From Raphanus sativus (lineage: Eukaryota; Streptophyta; Magnoliopsida; Brassicales; Brassicaceae): a stretch of 64,000 bases of DNA. This document shows positions 1-12,211 of the stretch, in pieces. Position numbers and translations under genes: made by a program. The stretch spans positions 15,376,001-15,440,000 of the forward strand of contig NC_079517.1 in assembly GCF_000801105.2 (NCBI RefSeq), written 5' to 3'. The notes under the pieces were generated by a model. It was not told where the DNA came from, did no database searches, and worked only from the letters and a program-made list of their open reading frames with translations. Every line of letters begins with the position of its first letter. Within the stretch, counting starts at the first letter, position 1.

Positions 1-3000
1 CCAAATCTTTCATCTCAAATTTCCCTTTGAGCATGTTTTTTGTTTGATTGATAATGTCTTTATTGCTTCCAATAATGAGCATATCATCTACATATAAACA
101 TAACAAAACATACGCATTTTTGGTAATTTTGTAGTATATGCATTTATCACATTCATTAATTTTGAAACCATTTGACATCATTGTGTTGTCAAATTTTTCG
201 TGCCATTGTTTAGGAGCTTGTTTAAGCCCATAAAGTGACTTTACAAGTCGGCATACTTTGTCTTCCTGTCCAGGAATGACATGACCCTCAGGTTGTTTCA
301 TGTAAATTTCTTCTTCTAAATCACCATTTAGAAAAGCTGTTTTTACATCCATTTGATGGATTTCTAAGTCTCTTAAGGCTGCGATAGCTATCATCGACCT
401 TATAGATGTTATTCTGGTTACTGGAGAATATGTATCAAAATAGTCAAAGCCTTCCCTTTGTCGGAACCCTTGAACTACAAGCCTAGCTTTATATTTTCCA
501 CCAGGTTTTCGTGTCATTATCCATCTATTACCTAATGCTTTGCAGCCAGGTGGTAAATCCGTTACGTACCATGTGTAATTTTGCATGATAGAATCGAATT
601 CACTTTTGACAGCTTCATTCCAAAACGGAGCTTCGGGTGAAGCCATAGCTTCTGCCAAAGTTTTTGGAACATTTTCTACTAGAAATGCCATTAGGAAATC
701 ATCACCAAAAGATTTCTCCTTTCGAGCTCTTTTGCTTCTCCGAGGTTCATCTTTTTCTTCATTTTCTGAGATATCATTTATAGAAACTTCAACGTTTGTC
801 TCAATTTCTGAGTCCTTGTCGTTGTCTCTTTCTTCTCGAGTTCGTTTTGAACCATGTTTTTCCTTGTATGGAAAAATATTTTCGAAGAAAGATGCATTTC
901 TAGACTCCATGACTGAATTTTTATGGATGTCTGATATTTCAGATTCATGTACCAGAAACCGATACGCAGTACTATTATGTGCATATCCGATGAAAATGCA
1001 ATCCACTGTTTTAGGTCCAATAGTGACCTTCTTTGGTGGCGGTACTGCAACTTTTGCCAAGCACCCCCACACTTTGAGGTATTTATACGAAGGTAAATTA
1101 CCTTTCCATAATTCATATGGAGTTTTGCCAGTTATTTTGTGTGGAATCTTGTTGAGGATATAATTAGTGGTAAGCAACGCTTCCCCCCACATGTTCTGGG
1201 GTGACCCAGATTCCTGCAACATTGCATTCATCATCTCTTTAAGAGTTCGATTTTTTCGTTCAGCAACTCCATTAGATTCTGGTGAATAAGGGGCTGTAGT
1301 TTGATGTATTATTCCATGTTCCTTACAAAATGAATTGAATGGACCATCATACTCGCCTCCTCTGTCGCTTCTAACTACCTTAATAGTTGTTTTAAGCTGA
1401 TTTTCGACCTCGAGTTTAAATTCTTTGAATTTATCTAAGGTTTCATCTTTGCTATGTAAAAGATAAACATAACAATATTTTGTGCAGTCATCTATGAAGG
1501 TCACAAAGTACTTTTTCCCACCTCTAGTTGGCATGTATTTTAAATCACATAAATCAGTGTGAATTAAATCTAGAGGTTTATTAGTTCTTTCAACACGAGG
1601 TGAGGGCGTTTTTGTGAGCTTAGCCTGTACGCAAACTTCACATTTTTGTTTACTTGTTTTAAATTTGGGAATTAAATTTAAATTCATCAATCTTTGTATA
1701 GATTTATTATTTACATGGCCTAATCTTTCATGCCATATATTAAAAGACTCAACCAAATAAGCAACTGGCTCTTTCTTATTCATTGAAACTTTTGGAGCTA
1801 CAATTTTCGGAGGGACGGTCATTACATTCAACTTGACCAGTCCATCCTTAACATACCCCTTTCCCAAATACATCCCATTCTTCCTAATCACGAGCTTATC
1901 CGCCTCAAAACTTGTGGCGAATCCATTCTTGCTGAGCAAGGTTCCCGAGACCAGGTTTTTCCTCATGTCAGGCACATGCTTCACATTTGTCAGAGTGACC
2001 TCACGTCCAGATGTCATCTTCAAAATCACATTGCCGCGTCCTTCAATCTTGGAGACTGCAGTGTTTCCCATCCTGAGCTTCTCCTGAGTCTTGCTTTTCT
2101 GATAGGTGCTGAACATCGCCCTATCAGTGCAAATGTGGGTGGTTGCACCAGTGTCATACCACCATTCCCTGGGGTTGTTGCTTTCAACCATGTTGGCTTC
2201 AGTCACCACAGCAACAAGATCCTCCTCAGTGAGATTTGCCTGAGCCTTCTCATCTTTGATCTTCTTGCGACACTCAGCAGTCTTGTGTCCCACTTTGTTG
2301 CAGTAGTGACACTTCCCCTTGAATCTCTCCACATTCGCATTGATTTCAATACCTTTGTTCTTGAAGTTTTTTCCAGTAGCCTTCAGTGCTGCAGCAGTTT
2401 TCGAAGGCTTTGCTGGAGAATGGGCGTGTGCCTTTCCTTTGCCTTTGTGCTCAGCCATGTTGACACTATGCTCCTTAGCATTGATCTTGTCAGCAATTCG
2501 GTTCCTGGATTCCATCTGAAGCCTCATGATAAGCTCCTCAAGGCCCATCTTCTTCTTCTTGTGCTTCAGGTAGTTCTTGAAATCCGCATAGCTTGGAGGA
2601 AGCTTTTCAATGAAGCTGAGAGTTGTGAATGTCTCGCAGATGGACATCCCTTCAGCTTTGATTTCATGGCAAATGAGCTGGAACGCTTCCACCTGATCCA
2701 TGATGGGTTTTGAATCCACCATTTTGAAGTCATGAAATTTTGCAACCACATACTTCTGGCAGCCAGCGTCCTCACCTCTGTACTTCTTGTCAAGTGATCT
2801 CCATAGCTCCTTCGCCGTTGGAATGTCACAGTAGACACGGTACAATGGGTCAATGAGGCGACCCAAAATGTAGCCTTTGCAGACGAAGTCAGAATGCACC
2901 CAAATGTCAACACTTGCGAGAGTGTGCACATCATCAATCCCGTAAGGGACAAGGGGCTTGTCCTCCTGGATGAACTTGTCCAGCTTCATCGTTGTTAGGA

Positions 3001-3349
3001 AGAACATCATCTTCTTCTGCCATGTTTTGAAGTTTTTGCCATCAAACTGGTCTGGCATCAGTCCTTGAGTGAACAGGCTGGGCACAGACGGAGGAGTTGG
3101 TACTGCAACCGGACCACTTGAGGTTCCTAGACCTGAACCCGTTTGATAAAGGCCAGCACCGAACAAGCTACGGCGCGTGGTTTCATCAGCACTGTTTCCC
3201 GCAGGAAGGGTAGTGGTTGTTGTTGCTGCAGCGGTTGAGGAAGCAGGGATGTTTCCAGCGGTTGTCACACCAGATACATCAGTTGCAGCAACGTTGATTG
3301 GAGTTTGCACGATGGTAGTGTCAATGGGGGTGTTGTTTGCATCCGTCAT
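1..3349 (-). CDS. Ty1/copia gag-pol polyprotein, 5' part, runs off window
   Basis: A long minus-strand frame opens at the ATG at 3349-3347. It was checked to stay in the same phase at widely spaced conserved motifs down to base 1, so at least about 1,116 codons appear open. Order of domains: gag with a UBN2-type core (about 3100-2500); a CCHC zinc knuckle C-x2-C-x4-H-x4-C at about 2310-2270; the protease D-T-G-A at about 2155; GAG pre-integrase and integrase core (with the SDRGGEYDG motif at about 1350); then reverse transcriptase with the LYVDDML catalytic box at about 85-55. The RNase H end and the 3' LTR lie beyond base 1. Such elements copy themselves through RNA in cytoplasmic particles. 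The absence of stops suggests recent activity. The family differs from the two other copia elements here. The call is secure; coding competence of the missing part is unknown. Confidence 0.9.
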   Translation of the reverse strand, partial: MTDANNTPIDTTIVQTPINVAATDVSGVTTAGNIPASSTAAATTTTTLPAGNSADETTRRSLFGAGLYQTGSGLGTSSGPVAVPTPPSVPSLFTQGLMPDQFDGKNFKTWQKKMMFFLTTMKLDKFIQEDKPLVPYGIDDVHTLASVDIWVHSDFVCKGYILGRLIDPLYRVYCDIPTAKELWRSLDKKYRGEDAGCQKYVVAKFHDFKMVDSKPIMDQVEAFQLICHEIKAEGMSICETFTTLSFIEKLPPSYADFKNYLKHKKKKMGLEELIMRLQMESRNRIADKINAKEHSVNMAEHKGKGKAHAHSPAKPSKTAAALKATGKNFKNKGIEINANVERFKGKCHYCNKVGHKTAECRKKIKDEKAQANLTEEDLVAVVTEANMVESNNPREWWYDTGATTHICTDRAMFSTYQKSKTQEKLRMGNTAVSKIEGRGNVILKMTSGREVTLTNVKHVPDMRKNLVSGTLLSKNGFATSFEADKLVIRKNGMYLGKGYVKDGLVKLNVMTVPPKIVAPKVSMNKKEPVAYLVESFNIWHERLGHVNNKSIQRLMNLNLIPKFKTSKQKCEVCVQAKLTKTPSPRVERTNKPLDLIHTDLCDLKYMPTRGGKKYFVTFIDDCTKYCYVYLLHSKDETLDKFKEFKLEVENQLKTTIKVVRSDRGGEYDGPFNSFCKEHGIIHQTTAPYSPESNGVAERKNRTLKEMMNAMLQESGSPQNMWGEALLTTNYILNKIPHKITGKTPYELWKGNLPSYKYLKVWGCLAKVAVPPPKKVTIGPKTVDCIFIGYAHNSTAYRFLVHESEISDIHKNSVMESRNASFFENIFPYKEKHGSKRTREERDNDKDSEIETNVEVSINDISENEEKDEPRRSKRARKEKSFGDDFLMAFLVENVPKTLAEAMASPEAPFWNEAVKSEFDSIMQNYTWYVTDLPPGCKALGNRWIMTRKPGGKYKARLVVQGFRQREGFDYFDTYSPVTRITSIRSMIAIAALRDLEIHQMDVKTAFLNGDLEEEIYMKQPEGHVIPGQEDKVCRLVKSLYGLKQAPKQWHEKFDNTMMSNGFKINECDKCIYYKITKNAYVLLCLYVDDMLIIGSNKDIINQTKNMLKGKFEMKDL

Positions 3350-3493
3350 TTTTCTGTTGAGAAAACATGAAAACGGATTAGAACTCCATTCAACAATAAC
3401 AAATTATTATTAATATAATAATAAAAATAATAATCTAAATCGATTTTCATTTTTGGTGTTTGAACCAAATCATATCGATTTAAGTCTGAGAAA

Positions 3494-3592
3494 ACGTTTT
3501 GCAAACTCGCTTAAAGCGTTCGCAGAAACCGTTTGTGTAGACTTTTAGATCGTTTCACAAACTCGCTTTATGAAGCGTTCGTGGAAACGATT
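3494..3592. repeat. Imperfect direct repeat in the copia leader
   Basis: Two imperfect copies of a 40-bp unit (about 3494-3532 and 3551-3592) share the pattern CGTTTnnCAAACTCGCTT followed by AAGCGTTCG and GAAAC. Further CGTTT and AAACG words continue to about 3730. The repeat sits between gag and the candidate LTR. Confidence 0.6.
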
Positions 3593-4384
3593 CGAATACA
3601 TAACGTTTTGAATAACAAAGTATCTTAAACGTTTCGCGGAAGTGCTAGAGAGCAGATCGCAAACACGTTTTTGAAACCGTTTACAAAACCTTAAAACCCG
3701 TTTCATAAATCGTTTTTCAATCCGATTAAAGCTTTAGACATAAAGCGATAAAGAGTTAAGATTGTAGAAGCCGGAAAACCGAATCAAATAAACGATATAA
3801 TAAAAGCGAGATGTTAAGGAAAGAAACGATTGAACAGACGAAATGAAACCCGATAAGAAAACGTTCATGGAGTCGAGATATGATATCTCTTTCCTTAACT
3901 CTTTATATTCGCTCCGTAGTGAGACGGGACTGTACGAATATAGAGTCCCAGGATAAAACCATGGCGACGATTCACGCTTCACTCGTGAACGCCCTATCGA
4001 ACTATAGACGCTACGAAACACTCTCGAAACTAAAGACTTACGCTAGGGGATTTTTGTTGTGATGAAAAATAAGTGAGTAATGAAGGAAGAGAGGAGGCGA
4101 TATTTAAAGAGACGAAGACGACCCACTTCCCGCAACAGATGCTGCACGTGGGCGACGATCTCGCGGAAATCGAGGGAGTTGAGTTGAGAAACTTTCTCCG
4201 CAAGATCTTCTCTTTTGACTCGTTCTCATCTTTGGGCGAACTGATAAACGTCGTGTCGTTTTCAGACGAACACCGCACCGTTTACACATGAACGTCATGC
4301 CGTTTTTAAGAAATTAAATAGCAAAACGTTGAGCTTAACTTGGTCCAAAAAGAATAGTCTTAACGGGCCGGAGGCCCTCCACCA

Positions 4385-4417
4385 AGGCCCAAGGCCCAAG
4401 GCCCAAGCCCAAGCCCA
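4385..4417. repeat. Short GGCCCAA tandem repeat in a GC-rich island
   Basis: About four to five units of GGCCCAA/GCCCAA run in tandem and are followed by a GCC/GGC-rich stretch to about 4460, including a short CGG triplet run and CGCGCGCG. This is sharply different from the AT-rich surroundings. Confidence 0.75.
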
Positions 4418-4735
4418 CGCCGAGCCGAGCCGGACGGACGGCGGCGGCGGCGCGCGCGTGGGGAGCTCTTCCTTCCACTGAGCTGATTATCCTCTCATGT
4501 CTCAAAGACATATATATGCAACTCCATTTTGTCTCTCACAACCAATGTGGGACATTTGAGAAATACTCTCATTTAATCAAGTTTGGGCTTTATTATATCT
4601 CAGCCCAAGTTGATTTCTTTTCACAATTATTTGGTCCAATATTTGCTAGCAGAGTTGCGGCTTCTCGATTGTTCCCATCGATAAAGACGCATGTTTTCCT
4701 CAAGTTTAAAGCCAGACCAGAGCTTCTTTGAAATG

Positions 4736-7700
4736 CCCTTAGTACCAAGAGAATACCCCTTAGTGACACGTGATATTATCTTACGTTTTTATCTAATCAA
4801 ATAGATAGGGATTCGATCTACGTTGATTAACTAATAAAATTTCCAATTGTCACAAGTTTCTTTTGGCAACGCGGTTTATGAAATTGAAAGCCATTCTAGG
4901 GAATCACTCAAGTGTGATTTGGTCAATGATTGTCTATCACCGAAATACATATTCATCTAAATTAAGTTTTAAACCCTAAATAATTTTAACTTGATACTGG
5001 TGCAGTTATGAAACTGGAATCCTGCTTATATTGAGAAAATAGATATAGCATTCCAGAGAAAACAGTAAATGAAGGAGCATTCTTCGCTACTTTGCTTTTA
5101 GCAAAAAAAACTTTTAAGAGAAACACTAAACGCTATGAGACTAAAATGATGTGCGCGTACGAGTGCTCATAAGTCATAACAAAGTTTATTCATCTGAGTC
5201 TTATTATAATCTCTTTGTTTATGTGATCGACATTAGACATAGATTATGCATCGACTCAAAGGTTTAAGCTAGGCGAATATTCCGACGGAATAACATGCAT
5301 GATGTTAACAAGATTCTTTGTCTTTTCATAGTTTATTTTTCCTTTTACTTTTCTTTTGCATATTATCCACTTCTAGATTAGGTCAAATATCCTTTTATAA
5401 TTTATCTTTTGGGGTTTTCTCTATCAGTACATTTGATTGATCCACATATAAAAGTTACTCTTTCCTTTTTTTCCCCACAGCATTTTCGTAAGGTTACGCG
5501 TTTAAACTTGATCATTGCCGTTTCATATTTGTATCGAAAATATTATGACAAGCAAAATAAAACACGGGTTGGGACTGTAGAGAGAACATGTTCTTCATAT
5601 TTCATCTTGGTATTGCCTTGTCTCTCTTTTTCGTTCTCAAAGCTGATATGCGTTTATTATTGATCTTTCATTTTTAAAGGACTGTTGCAATATTTTTTAA
5701 AAATAATTTATAACGGGAATAATTAAATAAATAAAAAAGAATAAAGTTGAAAGTTGAAAAAATAAATAAAGTAATTTGAAAAGGAGATGAATGAGCTGGC
5801 CACTACTTCATAAAGTTAAACGTTTTAGCTTTTAGAAATTTACATCAAATAAAATAAAAATACCATTTAGGAATGGAAAACAGAAATTTACACGCTAAAT
5901 ATGTTCCAACACCTAATGTGCGCAGTGCCCGTAGCTATATTTTAAATATTGTTAAACAGTACTAACTCTTAATCATATATTTTTTTGTTTTTATTTATGA
6001 ATGCATTATTATTTCGGAATTATTCATTTCCAAACCAACTATTTTTCAAATATTTGTGTTGCGTAAAACTCTTTTTCACATGTTTATTTCTTCTATTTGA
6101 TTTTTGTTTATTACTATCAGTAAACCTGTCGTCCTCTAATATAAATTTTGGTGGATAAATCAGTCAATGCGTTTTTATTAAAAAAGCTGATAATCTGTAT
6201 TGCATATTGATATTCGAATTGAATTTTGAGCTACTTTATGATAACTAAAAGGACAAAATATAGTTTGGGTAGAAAATAAGAAAGTGGCAATGTCCGAAAA
6301 AAGAGAGTAAAAGATGATCATCTTTAATCAGGCGTCTAAAGCCTGATATTTTCATGTTAGCACGGCATGGGTTTGCAACTTTGCATAGCCTTTAGAGTTC
6401 TCTCAAGTTGTAGAATGTTTGACTAATGGTCGGATCTTATCCTATTCATGTTGTCGTACTTTCTTTTCTTTGTTCACTGAAAAGTTGCATATGGTGTTTA
6501 AACCTTTGCTTGGAATCATGTCACATGGATCTCTAGCCTCTATGTACAATTACGAGTCCTGACGTGTGTAGTCCAATCGATCCACACTTAATGGATCTCC
6601 AGCCTCTATGTATGATCTTGTTATATGCTTATCTTATCTTTGCCTACAAAACTAGCCACCGTAAAGTAAGGTGAAAGTGGAATGTCCGGTAATGAGCTTA
6701 AGAAATCTTCTAATCATTTTGAGCCGTTCATGGCATTGGAAGTTCTTAGAATGATCTTAGATATTTAGTTCAATTTTCGAGAAAAAACATTTTATTATTA
6801 TGTAGTATACAATATAATAATTGTAATAGTGTTGAAAATGGAGGAAAGTGGAAATACCAGCGAGCAAAAGAGAGAAGATTGCAATTGTTATTTAAAGTAG
6901 AAACAAGACTTAAGGTGAAGACATCAATGTCGTTAGCAAGGAAGGGCCATTATCCTCTTTACGACAAAAATATTAGTAGGTTTCTGATGTGTAAAACTGT
7001 CTTAAAGACATTTTTCTGAAAAAGACTCCCCTAAAAAATAAAGCTATATTTGACGAGATTTTTCTATCATCTGAAGAAAGACAAAACAGATATTTTGAAA
7101 AAAAAATTATTTTTGAAATTAAAAAAAAAGACAAAATAAATTGGGACAAAATATTTATGCTTAAAAGAAAAAAAATATTTTTTGAAGCTGACAAAAAAAG
7201 ACAAAATAACTATTTTTGAAATTAAAAAAAAAATAAAAAATAAAGAGCCGTCAGATTGGGACAATCATTTTCTTGGCATTTAAGCAAAAAAAAAGAAAAA
7301 ACTAAATACACCACCAAGCTTGAGTCCCATGACTCAGGGAAAATCCAAAAGCAATGCCTTAATTAGTATTTAGTAGGTTTTATGGTTTGTTTCGGTTTAT
7401 TTAGTTATTGATTTTTCAGTTTCGTTTCAATTGAATTGGACCATGCATTTTATTTCCCCTATTAGTGTGCTATGTACATTTTCCATTTAATTTTATGAAA
7501 GATTTTCAATATATAATATTTCTGAATGTGAATAATATGAATTCCACAAACTTTTACCTTTTAACTCCATTTCAAGTGTTTTACATAAAGTTAGATGCTA
7601 TTGAAGAAATGTTCGAGAAATCGATGAATGTGCAGCAAGTTTATCAGAATGATGTATTACTAAGGAAATTTGTCAATAAGTTGCAAGACATTTGATCCAT

Positions 7701-7784
7701 ACTTCTCCGTGGAAAACAAAATATTCATAAATCTCAAAAGTATTGCCAAATCATAAAGCAAATCACGTTCAAAGACTTGTTCAA
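4736..7784. other. AT-rich intergenic DNA, no gene seen
   Basis: No open frame with recognisable similarity was found. The stretch 7080-7270 is A-rich with internally repeated GACAAAATA-type words, which explains the short phenylalanine-rich open frames on the minus strand. A short duplicated phrase, CTCTATGTA preceded by GGATCTC(T/C)AGC, occurs near 6530 and 6595. Confidence 0.6.
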
Positions 7785-7789
7785 AGCAT

Positions 7790-8054
7790 TAGTTTCAGTA
7801 ACACTCAAAGATTAAGAAAACTTCTTCTTATTAGCTTAAGAAACTTAGCTCAAAACTTAAGTCCTCACAACACAATCTCTAAATCTCACGTTGACTGCAA
7901 ATATATTTGCAAGTCTTATATAGAGATATGATTTAACCTACAACACGCTTTGTTATATTAAATAGATAAACATGAAACCGACTCCTTATCTCCTAAGATT
8001 ACTCGATCTTCCTTTATCTTCTGATCCACGCAATCTTCAAGATTATCCACAACA
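7790..8054 (-). repeat. 3' LTR of the complete copia element
   Basis: Matches the LTR at 12212-12484 apart from five substitutions and loss of 8 bp (GTTGTAAC on the plus strand) right at the outer end, so this LTR no longer finishes in the expected CA. The flanking AGCAT duplication shows that the loss is internal to the LTR and not a truncation into flanking DNA. The polyprotein stop codon lies inside this LTR. Confidence 0.93.
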
Positions 8055-11000
8055 TTCACCCCCTTAATCTTGAAGTGAGTGTTCTTCACATCTTGAACAC
8101 CAACTAGCTCCCGCATCTCTTTGAATTTGATTCTACCCAATGCCTTGGTTAGAATATCAGCTTTCTGCAGAGTTTCTGCAATGTGTTCCACCACGACCTG
8201 ATCATTGTCAACGCACTCTCTGATGAAGTGATACCTCTTACGAATATGTTTACTGCGCCCATGAAATACATGGTTCTTCGTCAGAGCAATCGCAGACTTG
8301 TTGTCCAGTCTTATCACCACTTTCTTGCTCACATTCTCGAGTACTTCCTCCAGCAACTCACTCAACCAAATGGCTTGCTTAGCTGCTTCAGTGGCTGCCA
8401 TGAATTCTGCTTCGCATGAGGACAAAGCCACTGTTTCCTGTTTAGACGAGCACCAAGTGATCAAGCAATCATTCAAGTAAAACAAGTGACCTGTTGTGCT
8501 CCTCACATCATCAATATCCACGTTGTGTGAGCTATCAGAGTAACCTATTAGCTCGGAGCGGTTTGTCCTTAGGAACGTCAAACCAAACGAACACGTCCCT
8601 TTGAGATATCGAAGAATCTGCTTCAAAGCAACACTGTGACTCTCCTTAGGATCGTGCATGTATCTGCTCAGAACCCCAACAGCAAAAGCCATGTCTGGAC
8701 GAGTATGTAGAAGATAGCGTAGACAACCAATAATCCTTCTGTATTCCTTCTCGTCTACACTTCTCTCTTCTTGAGCCTTAGACAGCTTCAAACCAGCATC
8801 CATAGGAATCTGTACTGGATTACACTCTGTCATATTAGTCTCCTCCAGAATTCTCTTTGCATAGCTCTCTTGCTTCAGCGTAATTCCTCCATCAAACTGC
8901 ACAACTTCAATTCCCAAGTAGTAGGTGAGCAAGCCGAGATCGCTCATATCAAACTTCAACGACATCCCTGCTTTGAACTCTGTTATCATCTTCAACTTCG
9001 AGCCAGTGATGAGCAAATCATCCACGTATACAGCAACCAGAAGTAAATCATCTTCTTTTCTCTTTATATATAGCGACGGTTCCTTGCTGCACTTAACAAA
9101 CTCGAGCTCCTTAAGTACCTTGTTCAACTTTTCATTCCAGGCCCGCGGTGCCTGCTTTAAACCATATAATGCTTTCTTTAGTTTGTAGACTTTGCTTTCA
9201 CTTCCTTTGACGACAAACCCCTCTGGTTGGCTGACATATACAACCTCCTTTAGATCTCCATTCAAGAATGCAGTTTTAACATCTAAGTGATGAACTTGCC
9301 AACCGTTTGAAGCTGCTAATCCAATGATAAACCTCACTGTTTCAATACGTGCTACTGGAGCAAAGACCTCCTCGTAGTCAACTCCATGTCTTTGAATGTA
9401 CCCTTTAGCCACGAGCCTTGATTTGTGCTTGTTTATCGTACCGTCAGAGTTGCGTTTGATCTTGAAAACCCACTTAAGACCAATAGCTTTAGCTCCTTGA
9501 GGCAAGTCCACCAGTTCCCAAGTATTGTTTTTGACAATCGAGTCAATCTCATCTGCACATGCATCCTTCCATACTTGTTCCTCAATAGCCTCATTAAAGT
9601 TCCAGGGTTCGTCATTGATGAGAAGAAGCAGTCTCTCTCCCTCAACTTCAGCCATATAGTCATAGTCGTCTAGATAACTAGGACGTTTACTAACTCTCGT
9701 GGATCTTCTTAACAAGTCTTGTACTTGCTCTGTATTAGACAAGGGCTGCTCTGTTTCGTTGTCCTGTATCTGCTCTGTTTCAGACAGAGGCTCCTCTGCT
9801 TCGTCTTCCACTTCCTCCTTAACACTCGTAACTCTGTTTTCAGGCTCTGTTTCCACTTCTTCCTGTTGGATACCATTATTGCCGTAAACTCCGAGAGCAA
9901 TTCTAAACATACCAGGTTGCTCTTCTCCAATGTCTGAAGTATCATTCCAATTCCATCCTTTGCTTTCATCAAATACAACATCACGACTCACCACCACCTT
10001 TCGAGAAGTAGGATCAAACAGCCTGTACGCCTTGGAGCCGGGTTCTGTTCCCAAGTTTACCAGCACTCTGCTTCGATCATCAAGCTTCTTCAGATGCTGC
10101 TTCTCCGGTTTAGCATATGCTAGACATCCAAACACCCTCAAATGCTCAACGTTTGGTTTCTTTCCCTTGAGAGCCTCGTAAGGTGTCTGCGACTCTAAGC
10201 TTCTTGTTGATACTCTGTTAATCAGGTAAGTGGAATGTCGAGTTGCTTCTCCCTAGAGATAATTGGGCACAGACATGTGCTTGAGAATGCTTCTGGTCAT
10301 CTCAAGAAGAGTCTTGTTCCTTCGTTCTACTACGCCGTTTTGTTGAGGAGAGTATGGAGCAGTGAGGTGTCGAGTGATCCCTGAAGTCTCGCAGAACTCT
10401 CTGAACTCGTTAGAAGTAAATTCTCCCCCCCTATCAGTTCTGAGAGTTCTAATCTTCTCTTTTGTTTCTCCTTCTACGACTGCCTTGAACCGTTTAAATT
10501 TCTCAAACGCCTCACTCTTTTCTTGCATTAGTATTGACCACATGTAACGACTATGATCATCAATCAGAACAAATATGTAACGACTCTTCCCTGCAGTTTT
10601 CGGTGTGATGGGACCACATATGTCTCCGTGAATAAGCTCAAGTATCTTTGTTGCTCTAAAAAATGTTGCATTCGGGAAAGGCTGTCTGGTCTGTTTTCCA
10701 AGTAAACATGCGGTACAAGTCTCTTTATCAATACTCAGCTCTGGTATTCCTATGGTCAGTTGCTTCTTTATCATTGCCTTTACTGTATTAACTCCAACAT
10801 GACCCAAGCGAGCATGCCATCTGCTGTAGTCGTTTAAAACAGAAGCTTAAAAACAGATAGTAGGTACAATATCCATTGATACCTTGTACAGACGATTCGG
10901 TGATCTCTTCGCCCTAACAATCAGATTTCCTTCTTTATCATGTAGTGTGAGATCTCCTTCCTTCATCCTCACTTCACACCCAGCCTCTGTGGCTTGACCA

Positions 11001-12175
11001 AAGCTAATAATATTACTCTTCAAGTCCGGTATGTAGTATACATCTGCTAGTATCTTCTGTGTCCCATTTTGGCTCACAAACAATATTGAGCCTTTGCCTT
11101 TGATGTCAATTCTAGAGTCGTCTCCGAACCGAACCTTCCCAGTTACACTCTCATCCATTGACTTGAAATAATCTCTTATACCAGTCATATGGTTGCTAGC
11201 CCCATTGTCAAGATACCACACTATGTTACTGTCATTCTCACACTCAAACTCCTTCGGCTTCACATTCTTCTCATTCAAGAAAACCATCTCGTGTAGCAAA
11301 AGTGTATCAGCCTCCTGTGTCTCGTCATTCTTTGCTTCATATGCTTCCTGTAGTTTCAGCAATCTATCAGGACAGGATGACGCAAAGTGTCCTGCTTTAT
11401 CACATCTGAAGCAAATGATCTTCGAGTAATCAATGTCTCTTCCATTTCTTCCACGACCTCGTCCTCTACCATAGGACCTTCCTCCACGACCTCTGCCTCT
11501 ATAGTCTCCATAGGGTTGACTACCTTGTGAATCAGAAGAAGCATACATCAGTTTAGTTTGATCTCCTTGTGTATCTTCTTCTTCCCCACTAATCCTCTCT
11601 TCATAGGCCTTCATTCTCCCAACTACATCCTCAAAAGTAGTCTCTTTTAGGTTCAGAAGTTGTTCCAGAGAAGCTACCATATGTATGTACTTCTTCCTCG
11701 GTAAGCTTTTGAGAAACTTTTTCACCAGCTTTGACTCTTCTATTGTTTCTCCTAAAGCAATCGATCGAGAAGATAACTCTGATAGCTTGCCCACGAAGTC
11801 ATCAATCTTATCATTATCTTTCATCCTCAGACGATCAAATTCTTCACTTAGCGTTTGCAGTCTCGCTTCTCTGACTCTGTCTGCCCCAACGTGTCTTGCT
11901 TTAATGGCGTCCCACACCTTCTTCGCCGTGTCGAGCTCTCCTACTTGTAGAACAAGTACTTCGGGAATCGACTGGAAAATCAATGCAACCGCCATGTTAT
12001 TCTTCTTGTTCTCCGTCGACTCTGTTTCTACCAGTTCCCAGACTTCATGAACTTTAAGGAGAAGCTTCATCCTAATAGACCAGACCGTATAGTTTGTGGC
12101 TGTAAGCATAGGACAGTTTATGGTCGATGATGAAGGTTCCTTAGGTTTGTTGACTATGGTCGATAAATCTCCCAT
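7958..12175 (-). pseudogene. copia gag-pol polyprotein with two in-frame stop codons
   Basis: One continuous minus-strand frame of about 1,405 codons runs from the ATG at 12175 to the stop at 7958. It is broken only by TAA at 10849-10847 and TAG at 10255-10253; the three open pieces (442, 184+ and 727+ codons) share the same phase. Domains in order: gag with UBN2 core; an RGRGRG stretch; a CCHC knuckle (CFRCDKAGHFASSC); protease DNGASNHM; pre-integrase and integrase with DRGGEFTSNEF; the RT catalytic VYVDDLLI; and RNase H with the DSSHNVDIDD region. The first stop lies between protease and integrase, the second in the integrase C-terminal part. The second replaces a position that is normally tryptophan in this family, so a single G-to-A change is likely. 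The element is probably non-autonomous now unless the stops are read through. Confidence 0.93.
8055..8068 (-). promoter_or_regulatory. Polypurine tract of the complete copia element
   Basis: The minus strand reads AAGGGGGTGA directly before the 3' LTR, the expected place for the plus-strand priming purine tract. Confidence 0.8.
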
Positions 12176-12193
12176 GGTTGATGAAATCAGTTA

Positions 12194-12206
12194 GGCTCTG
12201 ATACCA
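12194..12206 (-). promoter_or_regulatory. Primer-binding site (initiator Met tRNA type)
   Basis: The minus strand reads TGGTATCAGAGCC, the classic plant copia primer-binding site complementary to the 3' end of initiator tRNA-Met, five bases inside the 5' LTR. Confidence 0.95.
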
Positions 12207-12211
12207 AATAT

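Larger units (their letters stand above)
3350..4735 (-). other. Leader and candidate 5' LTR of the first copia element
   Basis: This stretch lies directly upstream of the gag start. It contains no initiator-Met type primer-binding site (the motif GCTCTGATACCA on the plus strand), unlike the other two copia elements. On the minus strand it carries a GTCCCACATTGG motif (about 4550) followed by a CATATATATG TATA-like box (about 4515), an arrangement common in plant copia LTRs, and a second TTTAAATA box near 4105. The matching 3' LTR is outside the window, so no boundary can be fixed. The LTR assignment is an inference. Confidence 0.3.

Noticed and set aside
585..3413. Several plus-strand open frames (for example 585-1163, 1976-2713, 3177-3413)
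   Set aside because: They are antisense shadows of the minus-strand copia polyprotein, whose frame carries all the conserved motifs.
6973..7264. Phe/Ile-rich minus-strand open frames
   Set aside because: Products of an A-rich, internally repeated tract.
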